From positions 21,589,501 to 21,653,500 of the forward strand of contig NC_065577.1 of NCBI RefSeq assembly GCF_937616625.2: a stretch of DNA of 64,000 nucleotides, in the 5' to 3' direction. This document shows positions 51,902 to 64,000 of this stretch, one piece after another. This stretch comes from Mercurialis annua. Its lineage: Eukaryota > Streptophyta > Magnoliopsida > Malpighiales > Euphorbiaceae. Made by a program: the position numbers and the translations under genes. The notes under the pieces are model-generated. The model did no database searches. It saw nothing but the letters and a program-made list of their open reading frames with translations, and had not been told where the DNA came from. The stretch's first letter is position 1. The number at the start of each line of letters is the position of its first letter.

Positions 51902-54900
51902 GTGTCGTTCCGATTACCTAAGCATGATTAAGTTATATTATGCAAAGTGTGCGTGTAAAGTGAAGATAGATTAGTATGTCGCGTCTCAAGTCTCTTTAAC
52001 GCGTCGTTCTGATTACCTAAGCATGGTTAGTTTATATTACGCAAGGTGTGCGTGAAAGTGACGCTAGATTAGTATGTTCCGTCTCAAGGCTCTTTAATGT
52101 GTCGTTCTGAGTACCTAAGCATGGTTAGGTTATATTACGCAACGTGTGCTTGAAAAGTGACGCTAGATTAGTAAGTTGTGCCTCAAGTATCTTTTACCAT
52201 GCTTATGTCGCGTCACAAGTCTCTCTAACGCGTCGTTCCGATTACCTAAACATGGTTAGGTTATATTACACAAAGTGTGTGTGAAAAGTAACAATAAATT
52301 CGTAAGTCGTGTCTCAAGTATATTTAACGCGTCGTTGCAATTACCAAACCATGGTTAGGTTATATTACGCAAAGTGAGCGTGATAAGTGACGCTAGCTTA
52401 GTATGTCGCGTTTCAGTTCTCTTCAACGCGTTATATTACCAAACCATGGTTAGGTTATATTACAAAAAGTTTGCATGAAAAGTGACACTAGATTAGTATG
52501 TCTCGTCTCAAGTCTCTTTAACGCGTCGTTTCAATTAGCATGATTATCTCGCATCGCAAGTCTCTTTAACTTGTCGTTCCGATTACCTAATCATGGTGAG
52601 TTTAATTTTTCGCAAAGTGTGTTTGAAAAGTGATGCTAGATTAGTTAGTCGCGTCTCAAGTCTCTTTAACGCATCGGTCCTATTTCCTAAGAATGGTCTG
52701 GTTATATTACGCAAAGTGTGCGTGAAAAGTGACGCTAGCTTAGTACGTCGCGTCTCAAGTCTCTCTAATGCGTCGTTCCGATTTCTAAGCATGGAAAGGT
52801 TATATTACGTAAAGTGTGAGAAATAAGTTACGCTAGATTAGTATTACGCATCTCAAGTCTCTATAACGCGTCGTTTCGATTACCATGCCTATGTCGCGTC
52901 ACAAGTCTCTCTAACCCGTCGTTCCGATTACCTAAGCATGGTTAGGTTATATTACGCAACGTGTGCGTGAAAAATGACAATTGATTAGTATGTTGCGTCT
53001 CAAATTTATTCAACGCGTCGTTCCGACTACCTAAGCATGCTTAGGTTATATTACGCAAAGTGTGCGTGAAAAATGACAATCGATTGGTTTGTGGCGTATC
53101 AAGTCTATTCAACGCGTCGTTCCGATTACCTAAGCATGGTTAGGTTATATTACGCAAAGTGTGCGTTAAACGTGATGCTAGATTAGTATGTCGCGTTTCA
53201 AGTGTCTTTAACGCGCCGTTTCGATTACCATGCTTAAGTTGCGTGTCACAAGTCTCTCTAATGAGTCGTTTCGAATACCTAAGCATGGTTAGGTTATATT
53301 ACGCAAAGTGTGCGTTAAACGTGATGCTAGATTAGTATGTCGCGTTTCAAGTGTCTTTAACGCGCCGTTTCGATTACCATGCTTAAATTGCGTCACAAGT
53401 CTCTCTAATATGTCGTTTCGAATACCTAAGCATGGTTAGGTTATATTATGCAAAGTGTGCGTGAAAAGTGACGCTAAATTAGAATGTCGCGTCTCAAGTC
53501 TCATTAGCGCGTCGTTCGGATTACCTAAGCATGGTTAGCTTATATTACGCAAGGTGTGCGTGAAAGTGACGCTAGATTAGCATGTCGCGTCTCAAGGCTC
53601 GTTAACGCGTCGTTCCGATTACCTAAGCATAATTAGGTTATATTACGCAAAGTGTTCGTGAAAAGTGAAGCTAGATTAGTATGTCACGTCTCAAGTCTCT
53701 TTAACGCGTCGTTCTGATTACCTAAGCATGAGTATGTCGCGTCTCAAGGCTCTTTAACGCGTCGTTCTGAGTACCTAAGCATGGTTAGGTTATATTACGC
53801 AACGTGTGCTTGAAAAGTGACGCTAGATTAGTAAGTCGTGTTCCAAGTATCTTTAATGCATCGTTTCGATTACCATGCTTATGTCGCGTCACAAGTCACT
53901 CTAACGCGTCGTTCCGACGATTACCTAAGCATGGTTAGGTTATATTACGCAACGTGTGCTTGAAAAGTGACGCTAGATTAATAAGTCGTGTCTCAAGTAT
54001 CTTTAATGCGTCGTTTCGATTACCATACATATGTCGCGTCACAAGTCTCTCTAACGCGTCGTTCCGATTACCTAAGCATGGTTAGATTATATTATACAAA
54101 GTGTGCGTGAAAAGTAACAATAAATTAGTAAGTCATGTCTCAAGTATATTTAATGCGTCGTTGCAATTACTTAACCATGGTTAGGTTAAATTACGCAAAG
54201 TGAGCGTGAAAAGTGACGCTAGCTTAGAATGTCACGTCTCAGTGCTCTTTAACGCGTTGTTCTTATTAACTAATTATGGATAGGTTATATTACGAAAAGT
54301 GTGCATGAAAATTGACACTAGATTAGTATGTCGCGTCACAAGTCTCTTTAACGGGTCGTTTCGATTACCATGCTTATCTCGCGTCACAAGTCACTTTAGC
54401 GCGTCGTTCCGACTACCTAAGCATGCTTAGGTTATATTATGCAAAGTGTGCGGGAAAATGACAATAGATTAGTATGTGGCGTATCAAGTCTATTCAACGC
54501 GTCGTTCCGATTACCTAAGCATGGTTAGATTATATTACACAAACTGTGCGTTAAACGTGACGCTAGATTAGTATGTCGCGTTTCAAGTGTCTTTAACGCG
54601 TCGTTTCGATTACCATGCTTAAGTCTCGTCACAAGTCTCTCTAACGCGTCGTTTCGAATACATAAGCATGGTTAGGTTATATTACGCAAAGTGTGCATGA
54701 AAAGTAACAATAGATTAGTATGTCGCATCTAAAGTCTCTTTAACGAGTCGTCCTGATTACCTAATCGTGGTTAGGTTATATTACGGAAAGAGTACGTGAA
54801 AAATGGCGCTAGACTAGTATGTCTTATCTCAAGTCTCTTTAACGAGTCGTCCCGATTACCTAAGAATGGCTACGTTATTACGCAAAGTGTGCGTGAAAAG

Positions 54901-57900
54901 TGACGCTAGATTAGCATGTCGCGTCTCAAGGCTCGTTAACGCGTCGTTCTGAGTACCTAAGCATGATTAGGTTATATTACGCAAAGTGTGCGTGAAAAGT
55001 GAAGCTAGATTAGTAAGTCGCGTCTCAAGTCTCTTTAACGCGTCGTTCTGATTACCTAAGCATGGTTAGGTTATATTACGCAAGGTGTACGTGAAAGTGA
55101 CGCTAGATTAGTATGTCGCGTCTCAAGGCTCTTTTTATCGCGTCGTTCTGAGTACCTAAGCATGGTTAGGTTATATTACGCAACTGTTCATAAAAAGTGA
55201 CGCTAGATTAGTAAGTCGTGCCTCAAGTATCATTAATGCGTCGTTTCGATTACCATGCTTATGTCGCGTCACAAGTCACTCTAACGCGTCGTTCCGATTA
55301 CCTAAGCATGGTTAGGTTATATTACACAAAGTGTGCGTGAAAAGTAACTCTAAATTTGTAAGTCGCGTCTCAAGTATATTTAACGTGTCGTTGCAACGCG
55401 TCTCAATTCTCTTTAACGTGTTGTTCCTATTAAATAATTATGGTTATGTTATATTACGAAAAGTGTGTATGAAAAGTGATACTAGATTAGTATGTCGCGT
55501 CTCAAGTTTCTTTAACGCGTCCTTTCGATTACCATTTTATCTCGCGTCACAAGTCACTTTAACGCGTCGTTTCGATTACCTAAGTATGGTTAGGTTATAT
55601 TATGTAAAGTTTCATGAAAACTGACGCAAAATTAGTATGTCGTGTCTCAAGTCTCTCTAACGCGTCGCTCCTATTTCCTAAGAATGGTTTGGTTATATTA
55701 CGCAAAGTGTGCTTGAAAAGTGACGCTAGCTTAGTACGTAGCGTCTCAAGTCTCTCCAATGCGTCGTTCCGATTTCTAAGCATGGGGTTATATTATCCAA
55801 AGTGTGCAAAATAAGTTACGCCAGATTAGTATTACGCATCTCAAGTCTCTGTAACGCGTCGTTTCACCATGCCTATGTCGCGTCACAAGTCTCTCTAACG
55901 CGTCATCCGATTACCTAAGCATGGTTAGGTTATATTACGCAACGTGTGCGTGAAAAATGACAATAGATTAGTATGTTGCGTCTCAAATCTATTTAACTCG
56001 TCTTTCCAACTACCTGAGCATGGTCAGGTTATATTAGGCAAAGTGTGCTTAAAAAATGACAATAGATATTAGTATGAGTCTAAAGTCACTTTAACGAGTC
56101 GTTACGATTACCTAAGCATGGTCAGGTTATATTACGCACAGAGTGCTTGAAAAGTGACGCTAGATTAGTATGTCGCATCTCAAGTCTCCTGAACACGTTT
56201 TTTCGATTAACTAAGAATTGTTAGGTTATATTACGAAAAGTGTGCGTTTTTCAATGACGCTAGATTAATATGTCTCGTCTGAAGTCTCTTTAACGCGTCG
56301 TCTGGATTACCTAAGCATAGTTAGGTTATATTACGCGACGTGTGCGTGGAAAGTGACGCTAGATTAGCATGTCGCGTCTCAAGTCTCTTTAACACGTCGT
56401 TCCTATTACCAAAGTATGGTTAGGTTATATTACACAAGGTGTGCATGAAAACTGACGCTAGATTAGTATGTGTGTCTCAATTCTCTTTAACGCATCGTTC
56501 CGATTACCTAAGCATGGTTATATTATATTACGCAAAGTATGCTTGAAAAGTGACGCTAGATTAGTATGTCGCGTCTCAAGTCTCTTTAACGGGTCGTTCT
56601 GAATACCTAAGCATAGTTAGGTTATAATACGCGAGGTGTGCGTGAAAAGTGACGCTAGATTAGTATGCCGTGTCTCAAGTCTCTTTAACGCGTAGTTTCA
56701 ATTACCATGCTTATATCGCATCACAAGTCTCTCTAACGCGTCGTTCCGATTTCCTATGCATGGTTAGGTTATATTACACAAAGTGTGCGTGAAAAGAAAC
56801 AATAAATTAGTATGTCGTGTCTGAAATATATTTAACGCGTCGTTCCGATTACTTAAGCATGGTTAGGTTATATTACGGAAAGTGTGCGTGAAAGGTGACG
56901 CTAGAATAGCATGTCGCGTCTCAATTCTCTTTAACGCGTTGTTCCGATTAACTAAGCATGGTTGGGTTATATTACGAAAAGAGTGCGTGAAATGTGACGC
57001 TAGATTAGTATGTCGCGTCTCAAGTCTCTTTAACGCGTCGTTTCGATTACCATGCTTTATCTCGGGTCACAAGTCTCATTAACGCGTCGTTCTGATTACC
57101 TAAGTATGGTTAGGTTATATTACACAAAGTGTGCGCGAAAAGTGACGCTAGATTAGTACGTCGCGTCTCAAGTTTCTCCAACGCGTCGTTCTGATTTCTA
57201 AGCATGGTTAGCAAAGTGTACAAAAAAAAGTGACGCTAGATTAGTATTACATGTCTCAAATCTCTGTAGCGCGTCGTTTTTGAATACCATGCCTATGTCG
57301 CGTCACAAGTCTCTCTAGCGCGTCGTTCCGATTACCTATGCATGGTGAGGTTATATTACGCAATGAGTGCGTGAAAAATGACAACTGAAAAGTAGGTCGC
57401 GTCTCAAGTCTATTTAACGCGTCGTTCCGATTACCTAAGCATGGTCAGGTTATATTACGCAAAGTGTGCGTGAAAAGTGATGCTAGATTAGTACGTCGCA
57501 TCTCAAGTCTCTCTAATGCGCCGTTTCGATTTCTAAGCATGGTTAGGCTATATTACGCAAAGTGTGCAAAACAAGTGACGCTAGATTAGTATTACGCGTC
57601 TCAAATCTTTGTAACGTGTCGTTTTGGATTACCATGCCTATGTCGCGTCACAAGTATCTCTAACGCGTTGTTTCAATTACATACGCATGGTTAGGTTATA
57701 TTACGCAACATGTGCATGAAATATGACGTTAGATTAGTATGTCGCGTCGCAAGTCTCTCTAATGCGTCGTTCCGATTGCCTAAGCATGGTTAGGTTATAT
57801 TACGCAGAGAGTGCGTAAAACTGACACTAGATTAGTATGTCGCGTCTCAAGTCTCTTTAATGCGTCGTTCTTACTATCTAAGCATGGTTAGGTTATCTTA

Positions 57901-60900
57901 CGCAAAGTGTGCGTGAAAAGTTACAATTGATTAGTAAGTTGCGTCTCAAGTCTCTTAAATGCGTCGTATCAATTACCAAGCTTAACTCGCGTCACAAGTC
58001 TATCTAACGTGTCGTTCCGATTACCTAAGTATGGTTAGGTTATATTACGCAAAGTGTGCGGTAAAAGTGAAAATAGATTAGTATGTCGCGTATCAAGTCT
58101 CTTTAACACATCGTTTCGATTACCAAAGCATGGTAAGGTTATATTGCTCAAAGAGTGAGTGAATAGTGACGGTAGATTAGTATGTCGTGTCTCAAGTCTC
58201 TTTTACGCGTCGTTCCGATTACTTAAGCATCGTAAGGTTATATTATGCAAAGTGTGCATAAAAACTGACGCTAAAATAATATTGCGCGTCTTAAGTCTTT
58301 TTAACGTGTCATTCCGATTACCTAAGCATGGTTAGGTTATATTACGCAAAGTGTGCATAAAAAGGGACGCTATATTAGTATGTTTTCCGTCTCAAGTATC
58401 TTTAACGGGTTGTTCCGAATACCTAAGCATGGTTAGGTTGCATTACGGAAAGTGTGCTCGAAAAGTGACATTTCATTAGTATGGCGCGTCTCAAGTCTCT
58501 TTAATGTGTCGTTCCGATTACCAAAGATTGGTTATGTTATATTATGCAAATTGTGCGTGAAAAGTGACTCTAGACTAGTATGTCACGTCTTAAGTCTCTT
58601 AACGCGTTGTTCCGACTACCTAAGCATTGTTAGGTTATTTTATGCAAAGTGTGTGTGAAAAGTTACGCTGGATTAGTATATCGCCTCTCAAGTCTCTTTA
58701 ATGCGACGTTCGATTATCTAAGCATGGTTAGGTTATTTTCCGCAAAGTGTGCGTGAAAAGTGACGCTCGATTAGTATGTCATGTCTCAAATCTCTTTAAC
58801 GCGTGTTCCGGTTACCTAAGCATGGTTAAAAGTGACGCTAGGTATGTCGCGTCTGAAGTCTCTTTAACGCGTCGTTCCGATTACCTAAGCATGGTTCGTT
58901 TATACTACGCAAAGTGTGTGTGAAAAGTGACGCTAGATTAGTATGTCACGTCTCAAGTCTCCTTAACTCGTTGTGCCGATTACCTATGCATGGTTACGCT
59001 AGATTAGTATGGCGCGTCTCTTTAACGCGTCGTTCGATTACCATGCTTATGTCGTGTCACAAGTCTCTTTAACGCGTGTTCCGATAACCTAAGCATTGTT
59101 AGGTTATATTACACAAATAGTGCGTGAAAAGTGATGTTAGATTAGGATGTCGCCTCACAAGTCTCTCTAACGCGTAGTTCCGATTACGTAAGCATCATTA
59201 AGCTATATTAGGCAAAGTGTGCGTGAAAAGTGACGCTAAATTAGTATGTCGCGTCTCAAGTCTCTTTAATGTGTCATTCCAATTACCTAAGCATGGTTAG
59301 GTTGTATTACCCAAAGTGTGCGAAATAAGTCACTTTAACGCGTCGTTTCGATTACCATGCCTATGTCGCGTCACAAGTCTCTCTAACGCGTTGTTCCGAT
59401 TACCTAAGCATGGTTCGGTTATAGTACGCAACGTGTGCGTGAAAAATGACAATATATTAGTATGTTGCGTCTCAAATCTATTTAACGCGTCGTTCCGACT
59501 ACCTATGCATTGTTAGGTTATATTACGCAAAGTTTGCGCGAAAAGTGACAACATATATTCGTATGTCAAGTCTAAAGTCTCTTTAACGAGTCGTTACGAT
59601 TACCTAAGCATGGTCAGGTTATATTACGCATAGAGTGCGTGAAAAGTGACGCTAGATTAGTATGTCGCATCTCAAGTCTCTTGAACACGTCGTTTCGATT
59701 ACGTTAGAATGGTTTGGTTATATTACGCAAAGTGTGCTATTTTTAGTGACGCTAGATTAGTATGTCTCGTGTTAAGTTTCTTTAACGCATCGTTTGGATT
59801 ACCTATGCATAGTTATGTTATATTACGCAAGGTGTGCCTGAAAAGTGACGCTAGACTAGTATATTACGCATAAGTCAAGAACGCGTCGTTCCGATTACCT
59901 AAGCATGGTTAGGTAATTTTACACAAAGTGTGCGTGAAAAGTTACGCTGGATTAATATGTCGCGTCGCAAGTCTCTTTAACGCGTCGTTCGATTATCTAA
60001 GCATGGTTAGGTTATATTACGCAAAGTGTTCGTGAAAAGAGACGCTCGATTAGTATGTCACGTCTCAAATCTCTTTAACGCGTGTTACGGTTACCTAAGC
60101 ATGGTTAAAAATGACGCTAGATTAGTATGTCGCTTCTGAAGTCTCTTTAACGCGTCGTTCCGATTACCTAAGCATGGTTAGTTTATACTACGCAAAGTGT
60201 GCGTGAAAAGTGACAATAGATTAGTATGCCGCGTCTCAGGTCTCCTTAACTTGTTTCCGATTACTTATGCATGGTTACGCTAGATTAGTATGGCGCGTCT
60301 TAAGTCTCTTTAACGCGTCGTTCGATTACTATCCTTATGTCGTGTCACAAGTCTCTTTAACGCGTGTTCCGTTTAGCTAAGCATGGCTAGGTTATATTAC
60401 GCAAAGTGTGCGTGAAATGTGACGCTAGATTAGTATGTCGCGTCACAGGTCTCTCTAACGCGTCGTTCCGATTACCTAAGCATCATTAGGCTATATTACG
60501 CAAAGAGTGCGTGAAAAGTGACGCTAAATTAGTATGTCGCGTCTCAAGTCTCTTTAATGTGTTATTCTAATTACCCATGGTTAGGTTATATTACGCAAAG
60601 TCTGCGTAAAAAGTGACGCTAGATTAGTATGCGTGCACTTTAGCACGTCGTTTTTATTACCATGCTTATGTCGCGTCACAAGTCTCTCTAACGCGTCGTT
60701 CTGATTACCTAAGCATGGCTGAGTTATATTACGCAAAGTGTGCGTGAAAAGTGACTCTAGATTAATATGTCGCGTCACACGTCTCTCTAACGCGTCACCT
60801 AAGCATCATTAGGCTATATTACGCAAAGTGTGCGTGAAAAGTGAAGCTAAATTAGTATGTCGCGTCTCAAGTCTCTTTAACGCGTTGTTTTGATTACCAT

Positions 60901-63900
60901 ACTTATGTCGCGTCTCAAATCTCTCTAACGCGTCGTTCCGATTACCCATTGTTTGGTTATATTACACAAAATGTGTGTGAAAAGTGACGCTAGATTAGTA
61001 TGTCGCGTCTCAAGTCTCTTTCATGCGTCATTCCGATTACCTAAGCATGGTTAGGTTACATTACGCAAAGTCTGCATAAAACGTGACGCTAGATTAGTAT
61101 GGCGTGCCTCAAGTCTCTTTAACGCGTCGTTTGGATTACCATGCTTATGGCGCGTCACAAGTCTCTTTACGCGAATTCCGATTACCTATGCATAGTTAGG
61201 ATATATTACGCAAAGTGTGCGTGAAAAGTGACGCTTGATTAGTATGTCGCGTCTCAACTCTCTTTAATGCGTCGTTCCGATTACCTAAGAATGGTTAAGT
61301 TATATTACGCAAAGTGTGTGTGAAAAGTGACAATAGATTAGTATGTCGTGTCTCAAAGTCTCTATAACGCGTCGTTCCGATTACCAAATCATGGTTATGT
61401 TATATTACGCCAAGTGCGTGTTAAAAGTATCGCAGAATTAGTATGTCTCGTCACAAGTCTCTTTAACATGTTGTTACGATTGCCTAAGCTTGCTTAAGTT
61501 ATATTACGTAGTGTAAGTAAAAAGTGAGGCTAGATTAGTGTGGCACGTCTCAAGTCTTTTTAACGCTTTGTTTCGATTCCATGCTTATGTCATGTTACAA
61601 GTCTCTCTGACACAATTTTCCGATTCCAAAGCATGGTTAGGTTATATTACACATAGTGTGCGTGAAAAGTGACAATAGATTAGTATGTCGCGTCGCAAGT
61701 CTCTTTAACATGTCGTTCCGATTACCTAAACATGGGGAGTTTATTTTTCGCAAAGTGTGCGAGAAAAGTGACGCTAGATTAGTATGTCGCGTCTCAAGTC
61801 TCTTTAAGGCGTCGTTCCGATTACCTAATCATGGCTAGGTTGTATTACGCAAAGTGTGCGTGAAAAGTGACGGCTAGATTAGTATGCCGCGTCTCAAGTC
61901 TCTTTAACTCGTCGTTCTGATTACCTAAGTATGGTTAGGTTATATTATGCAAAGAGTGCGTAAATGGCGTTTTTCAAGTCTCTTTGACGTGTAGTTTCGG
62001 TTACCATGCTTATGTCGCGTCACAAGTGTCTCTAACGCGTCGTTATGATTATCTGAGCATGGTTAGGTTAGATTACGCAGAGTGTGCGTGAAAATTGAAG
62101 CTATATTAGTATGTCGTGTCTGAAGTCTCTTTAACGTGTTGTTCCGATGACCTAAGCATGGTTAGGTTATATTATGCAAAGTGTGCGTGACAAGTGACGC
62201 TAGATTAGTATGTCACGTCTTAAGTCTCTTTAACGCGTGTTTCGAATACCTAAGCATGGTTAGGTAGTGTCCGTGAAAAGTGACGCTAGATTAGTATGTC
62301 GCGTCTGAAGTCTCTTAAACGCGTCGTTCCGATTACCCAAGCATTGTAAGGTTATATTACGCAAAGTCTTGGTGAAAAGTGCCGCTAGATTAGTGTGTCG
62401 CGTCTCAAGTCTCTTTAACGCGTCGTTCCGATTATCTAAGCATGGTTAGGTAGTGTCCGTGAAAAGTGACGCTAGATTAGCATGTCGCGTCTCAAGTCTC
62501 TTTGTGTCGTTCTGATTACCTATGCATGGTTAGGTTATATAACATGTGTGCATGAAAACTGTCGCTTGATAGTATGTCGTGTCTCAAGCCTCTTTAACGT
62601 GTCGTTTCGATTACCTAAGCATGGTTAGATTATATTACGCAAAGTGTGCGTGAAAAATTACGGTAGATTAGTATGTTACGTCCCAAGTCTCTTAACGTGT
62701 CGTTCCGATTACCTATGCACGGTTACGATATATTACGCAAAGAGTGCGTAAAAAGTGACACCAGATTAGTATGGCGTGTTTTAAGTCTCTTTAACGCGTT
62801 ATTTGCATACCATGCTTATGTCGCGTCACAAGTGTCTCTAATTAGATTAACCAAAAGTGACTCTAGATTAGTATATCGCGTCTCAGGTCTCTTTAACGTT
62901 ACGATTATCTAAGCATGGTTAGGTCAAAGTGTGCGTGAAAAGTGACGCTAGATTAGTATGTCACGTGAAAAGTCTCTCTAACACATGGTTGTGATTCCTA
63001 AGTATGGTTAGGTATGTGTCGTTTCGATTACCATGCTTATTTCGCGTCACAAGTCTCTCTAACGTGTCGTTCCGATTACCTTAGAATGGTTAGGTTATAT
63101 TAGGCTAAGTGTGCGTGAAAAATTACAATAGATTAGTATGTCGCGTCATAAGTCTATTTAACACGTCGTTCCAATTACTTAAGCATGGTTAGGTTATATT
63201 ACACAGAGTGTACGTGAAAAGTGACTCTAGATTAGTATGTCGCGTCTCAAGGCTCTCTAACACGTCGTTCTGATTACCTAAGCATGGTTAGGTTATACTA
63301 CGCAAAGTGTGCGTAAAAAGTGACGCTAGATTAGTATGTCGCATCTCAATTCTCTTTATGGCGTTGTTCAGATTACCTAAGTATGGTTAGGTTATATTAC
63401 ACAAAGCGTGCGTGAAAAGTAACGCTAGATTAGTATGTCGCATCTCAAGTCTCTTTAATGCGCCGTTTCAATTACCTTGCTTATGTCGCATTACAAGTCT
63501 CTCTAACGCGTCGTACCGATTACCTAAGTATGGTTACGTTATATTACACAAATTGTGCATGAAAAGTGAAAATAGATTAGTATGTCACTTCTCAAGTCTC
63601 TTTAACGCGTCGTTCCTATTTCCTAAACATGGTTAGGTTATATTACGCAAAGTGTGCGAGAATAATGACAATATATTAGTATGTCACGTCTCAAGTTTAT
63701 TTAACGCGTCGTTCCTATTACCTAAGTATGGTATGGTTATATTACGCAAGGTGTGCGTGAAAAGTGACGCTAGATTAGTATGTCGCGTCTCAAGTCAATT
63801 TAAGGCGTCTTTCCGATTACCTAAGCATGGTTAGGTTATATTACACAAAGTGCGAGTACAAAGTGACGCTAAATTAGTATGGCGCGTCTCAAGTGACTTT

Positions 63901-64000
63901 AACGCGTCGTTCCGATTACCTAAGCATGGTTAGGTTATATTACGCAAAGTTTGCATAAAAAGTGATGCTAGATTAGTATGTCACGTCACAAGTCTCTCTA
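51902..64000 (-). repeat. Satellite block B3 (B orientation)
   Basis: B-orientation satellite to the right edge of the window. Bases 51902-58297 are an inverted copy of block A1: the first 35 bases of the window reappear in reverse complement ending at 58297. Bases 58298 to about 64000 continue as an inverted copy of about 26576 back to 21400, for example 60581-60778 against about 25350-25560 and 63412-63834 against 21397-21720. The counterpart of the Stowaway insertion site, near 62255-62270, has no element. The ORFs here are satellite translations with a 33-residue period. No gene is seen. Confidence 0.94.
53779..54078 (-). repeat. Tandem 150-bp composite unit (99 + 48 + 3 bp)
   Basis: GCATGGTTAGGTTATATTAC followed by GCAACGTGTGCTTG occurs at 53779 and again at 53929. 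Each is followed by a full monomer and a short TTACCATGCTTATG-type unit. Three extra bases (ACG in CCGACGATTACC) explain 150 rather than 147. It lies immediately after the end of the 12.3-kb duplication. Confidence 0.75.

Larger units (their letters stand above)
41527..53818. repeat. 12.3-kb tandem segmental duplication, copy 2
   Basis: This is a collinear repeat of 29190-41526, 12,292 bp long. At the joint, GAAAAGTGACGC (the continuation seen after copy 2 at 53813-53823) meets GACGCCTTAGAG (the start of copy 1), sharing the 5-bp microhomology GACGC at 41527-41531. Differences from copy 1 include a 9-bp insertion near 50065, a 55-bp deletion near 51507 between two TAATC repeats, and scattered substitutions. 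Confidence 0.95.

Noticed and set aside
1..64000. CRISPR-like array because of regular repeats
   Set aside because: The whole unit repeats with no unique spacers, and the mobile elements are of plant type.
1..64000. Telomere-like CCTAACC motifs
   Set aside because: CCTAACC occurs once per 99-bp monomer as part of the dyad box and is not in tandem as in CCCTAAA telomeric repeats.

Overview
The window is almost entirely plant-type tandem satellite DNA and contains very little real coding sequence. The basic monomer is about 99 bp. It carries an AT-rich part (TGCGTAATATAACC), a dyad-symmetric box (CCTAACCATGCTTAGG), a CpG-rich part (GGAACGACGCGTTAAAGAGA) and the join GACATACTAATCTAGCGTCA. A shortened unit of about 48 bp lacks the AT-rich half and is interspersed with it. 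Because 99 = 3 x 33, any stop-free frame runs on from monomer to monomer. This produces dozens of meaningless 60-110-codon ORFs, which are not annotated as genes. A Stowaway-type MITE (CTCCCTCCGTCCC ends), a Mutator-like MITE, a gypsy-like LTR piece and endogenous caulimovirid (plant pararetrovirus) fragments point to a flowering-plant nuclear genome, probably heterochromatic. I cannot name the species.

Layout by satellite orientation ('A' = ...CCTAACCATGCTTAGG...GACGCGTTAAAG; 'B' = its reverse complement): A 1-6623; B 6630-20360, interrupted by a MULE-like MITE at 14247-14606 and an LTR-like piece at 14811-15435; A 20361-39597, interrupted by a Stowaway MITE at 22824-23105, a caulimovirid movement-protein segment at 32531-33884 and a caulimovirid RNase H remnant at 37796-38156; B 39598-41526; A 41527-51889, with second copies of both viral segments; B 51890-64000.

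On top of the monomer level there are large nested duplications. A 12.3-kb tandem duplication (29190-41526 and 41527-53818) includes both viral fragments and has a 5-bp microhomology at its joint. Bases 1 to about 11330 form an inverted copy of about 31790-39597 plus 39598-41526 (continued at 51890-58297). Bases 1 to about 6140 are also a direct copy of about 26577-31555. The B block before 20360 and the A block after it form a quasi-palindrome.

These copies supply natural empty sites for the insertions. Both viral fragments appear to have replaced about 20-21 bp of satellite each, without target-site duplication. The inferred order of events is: inverted duplication, then local 1.4-kb duplication, then viral insertions, then 12.3-kb tandem duplication.

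The only convincing open gene is a 398-codon caulimovirid movement-protein-like ORF, present twice on the minus strand. Each copy is preceded by a tRNA-Met-type primer-binding site. The RNase H fragments are broken. No rRNA, tRNA, CRISPR or ordinary host gene was seen.
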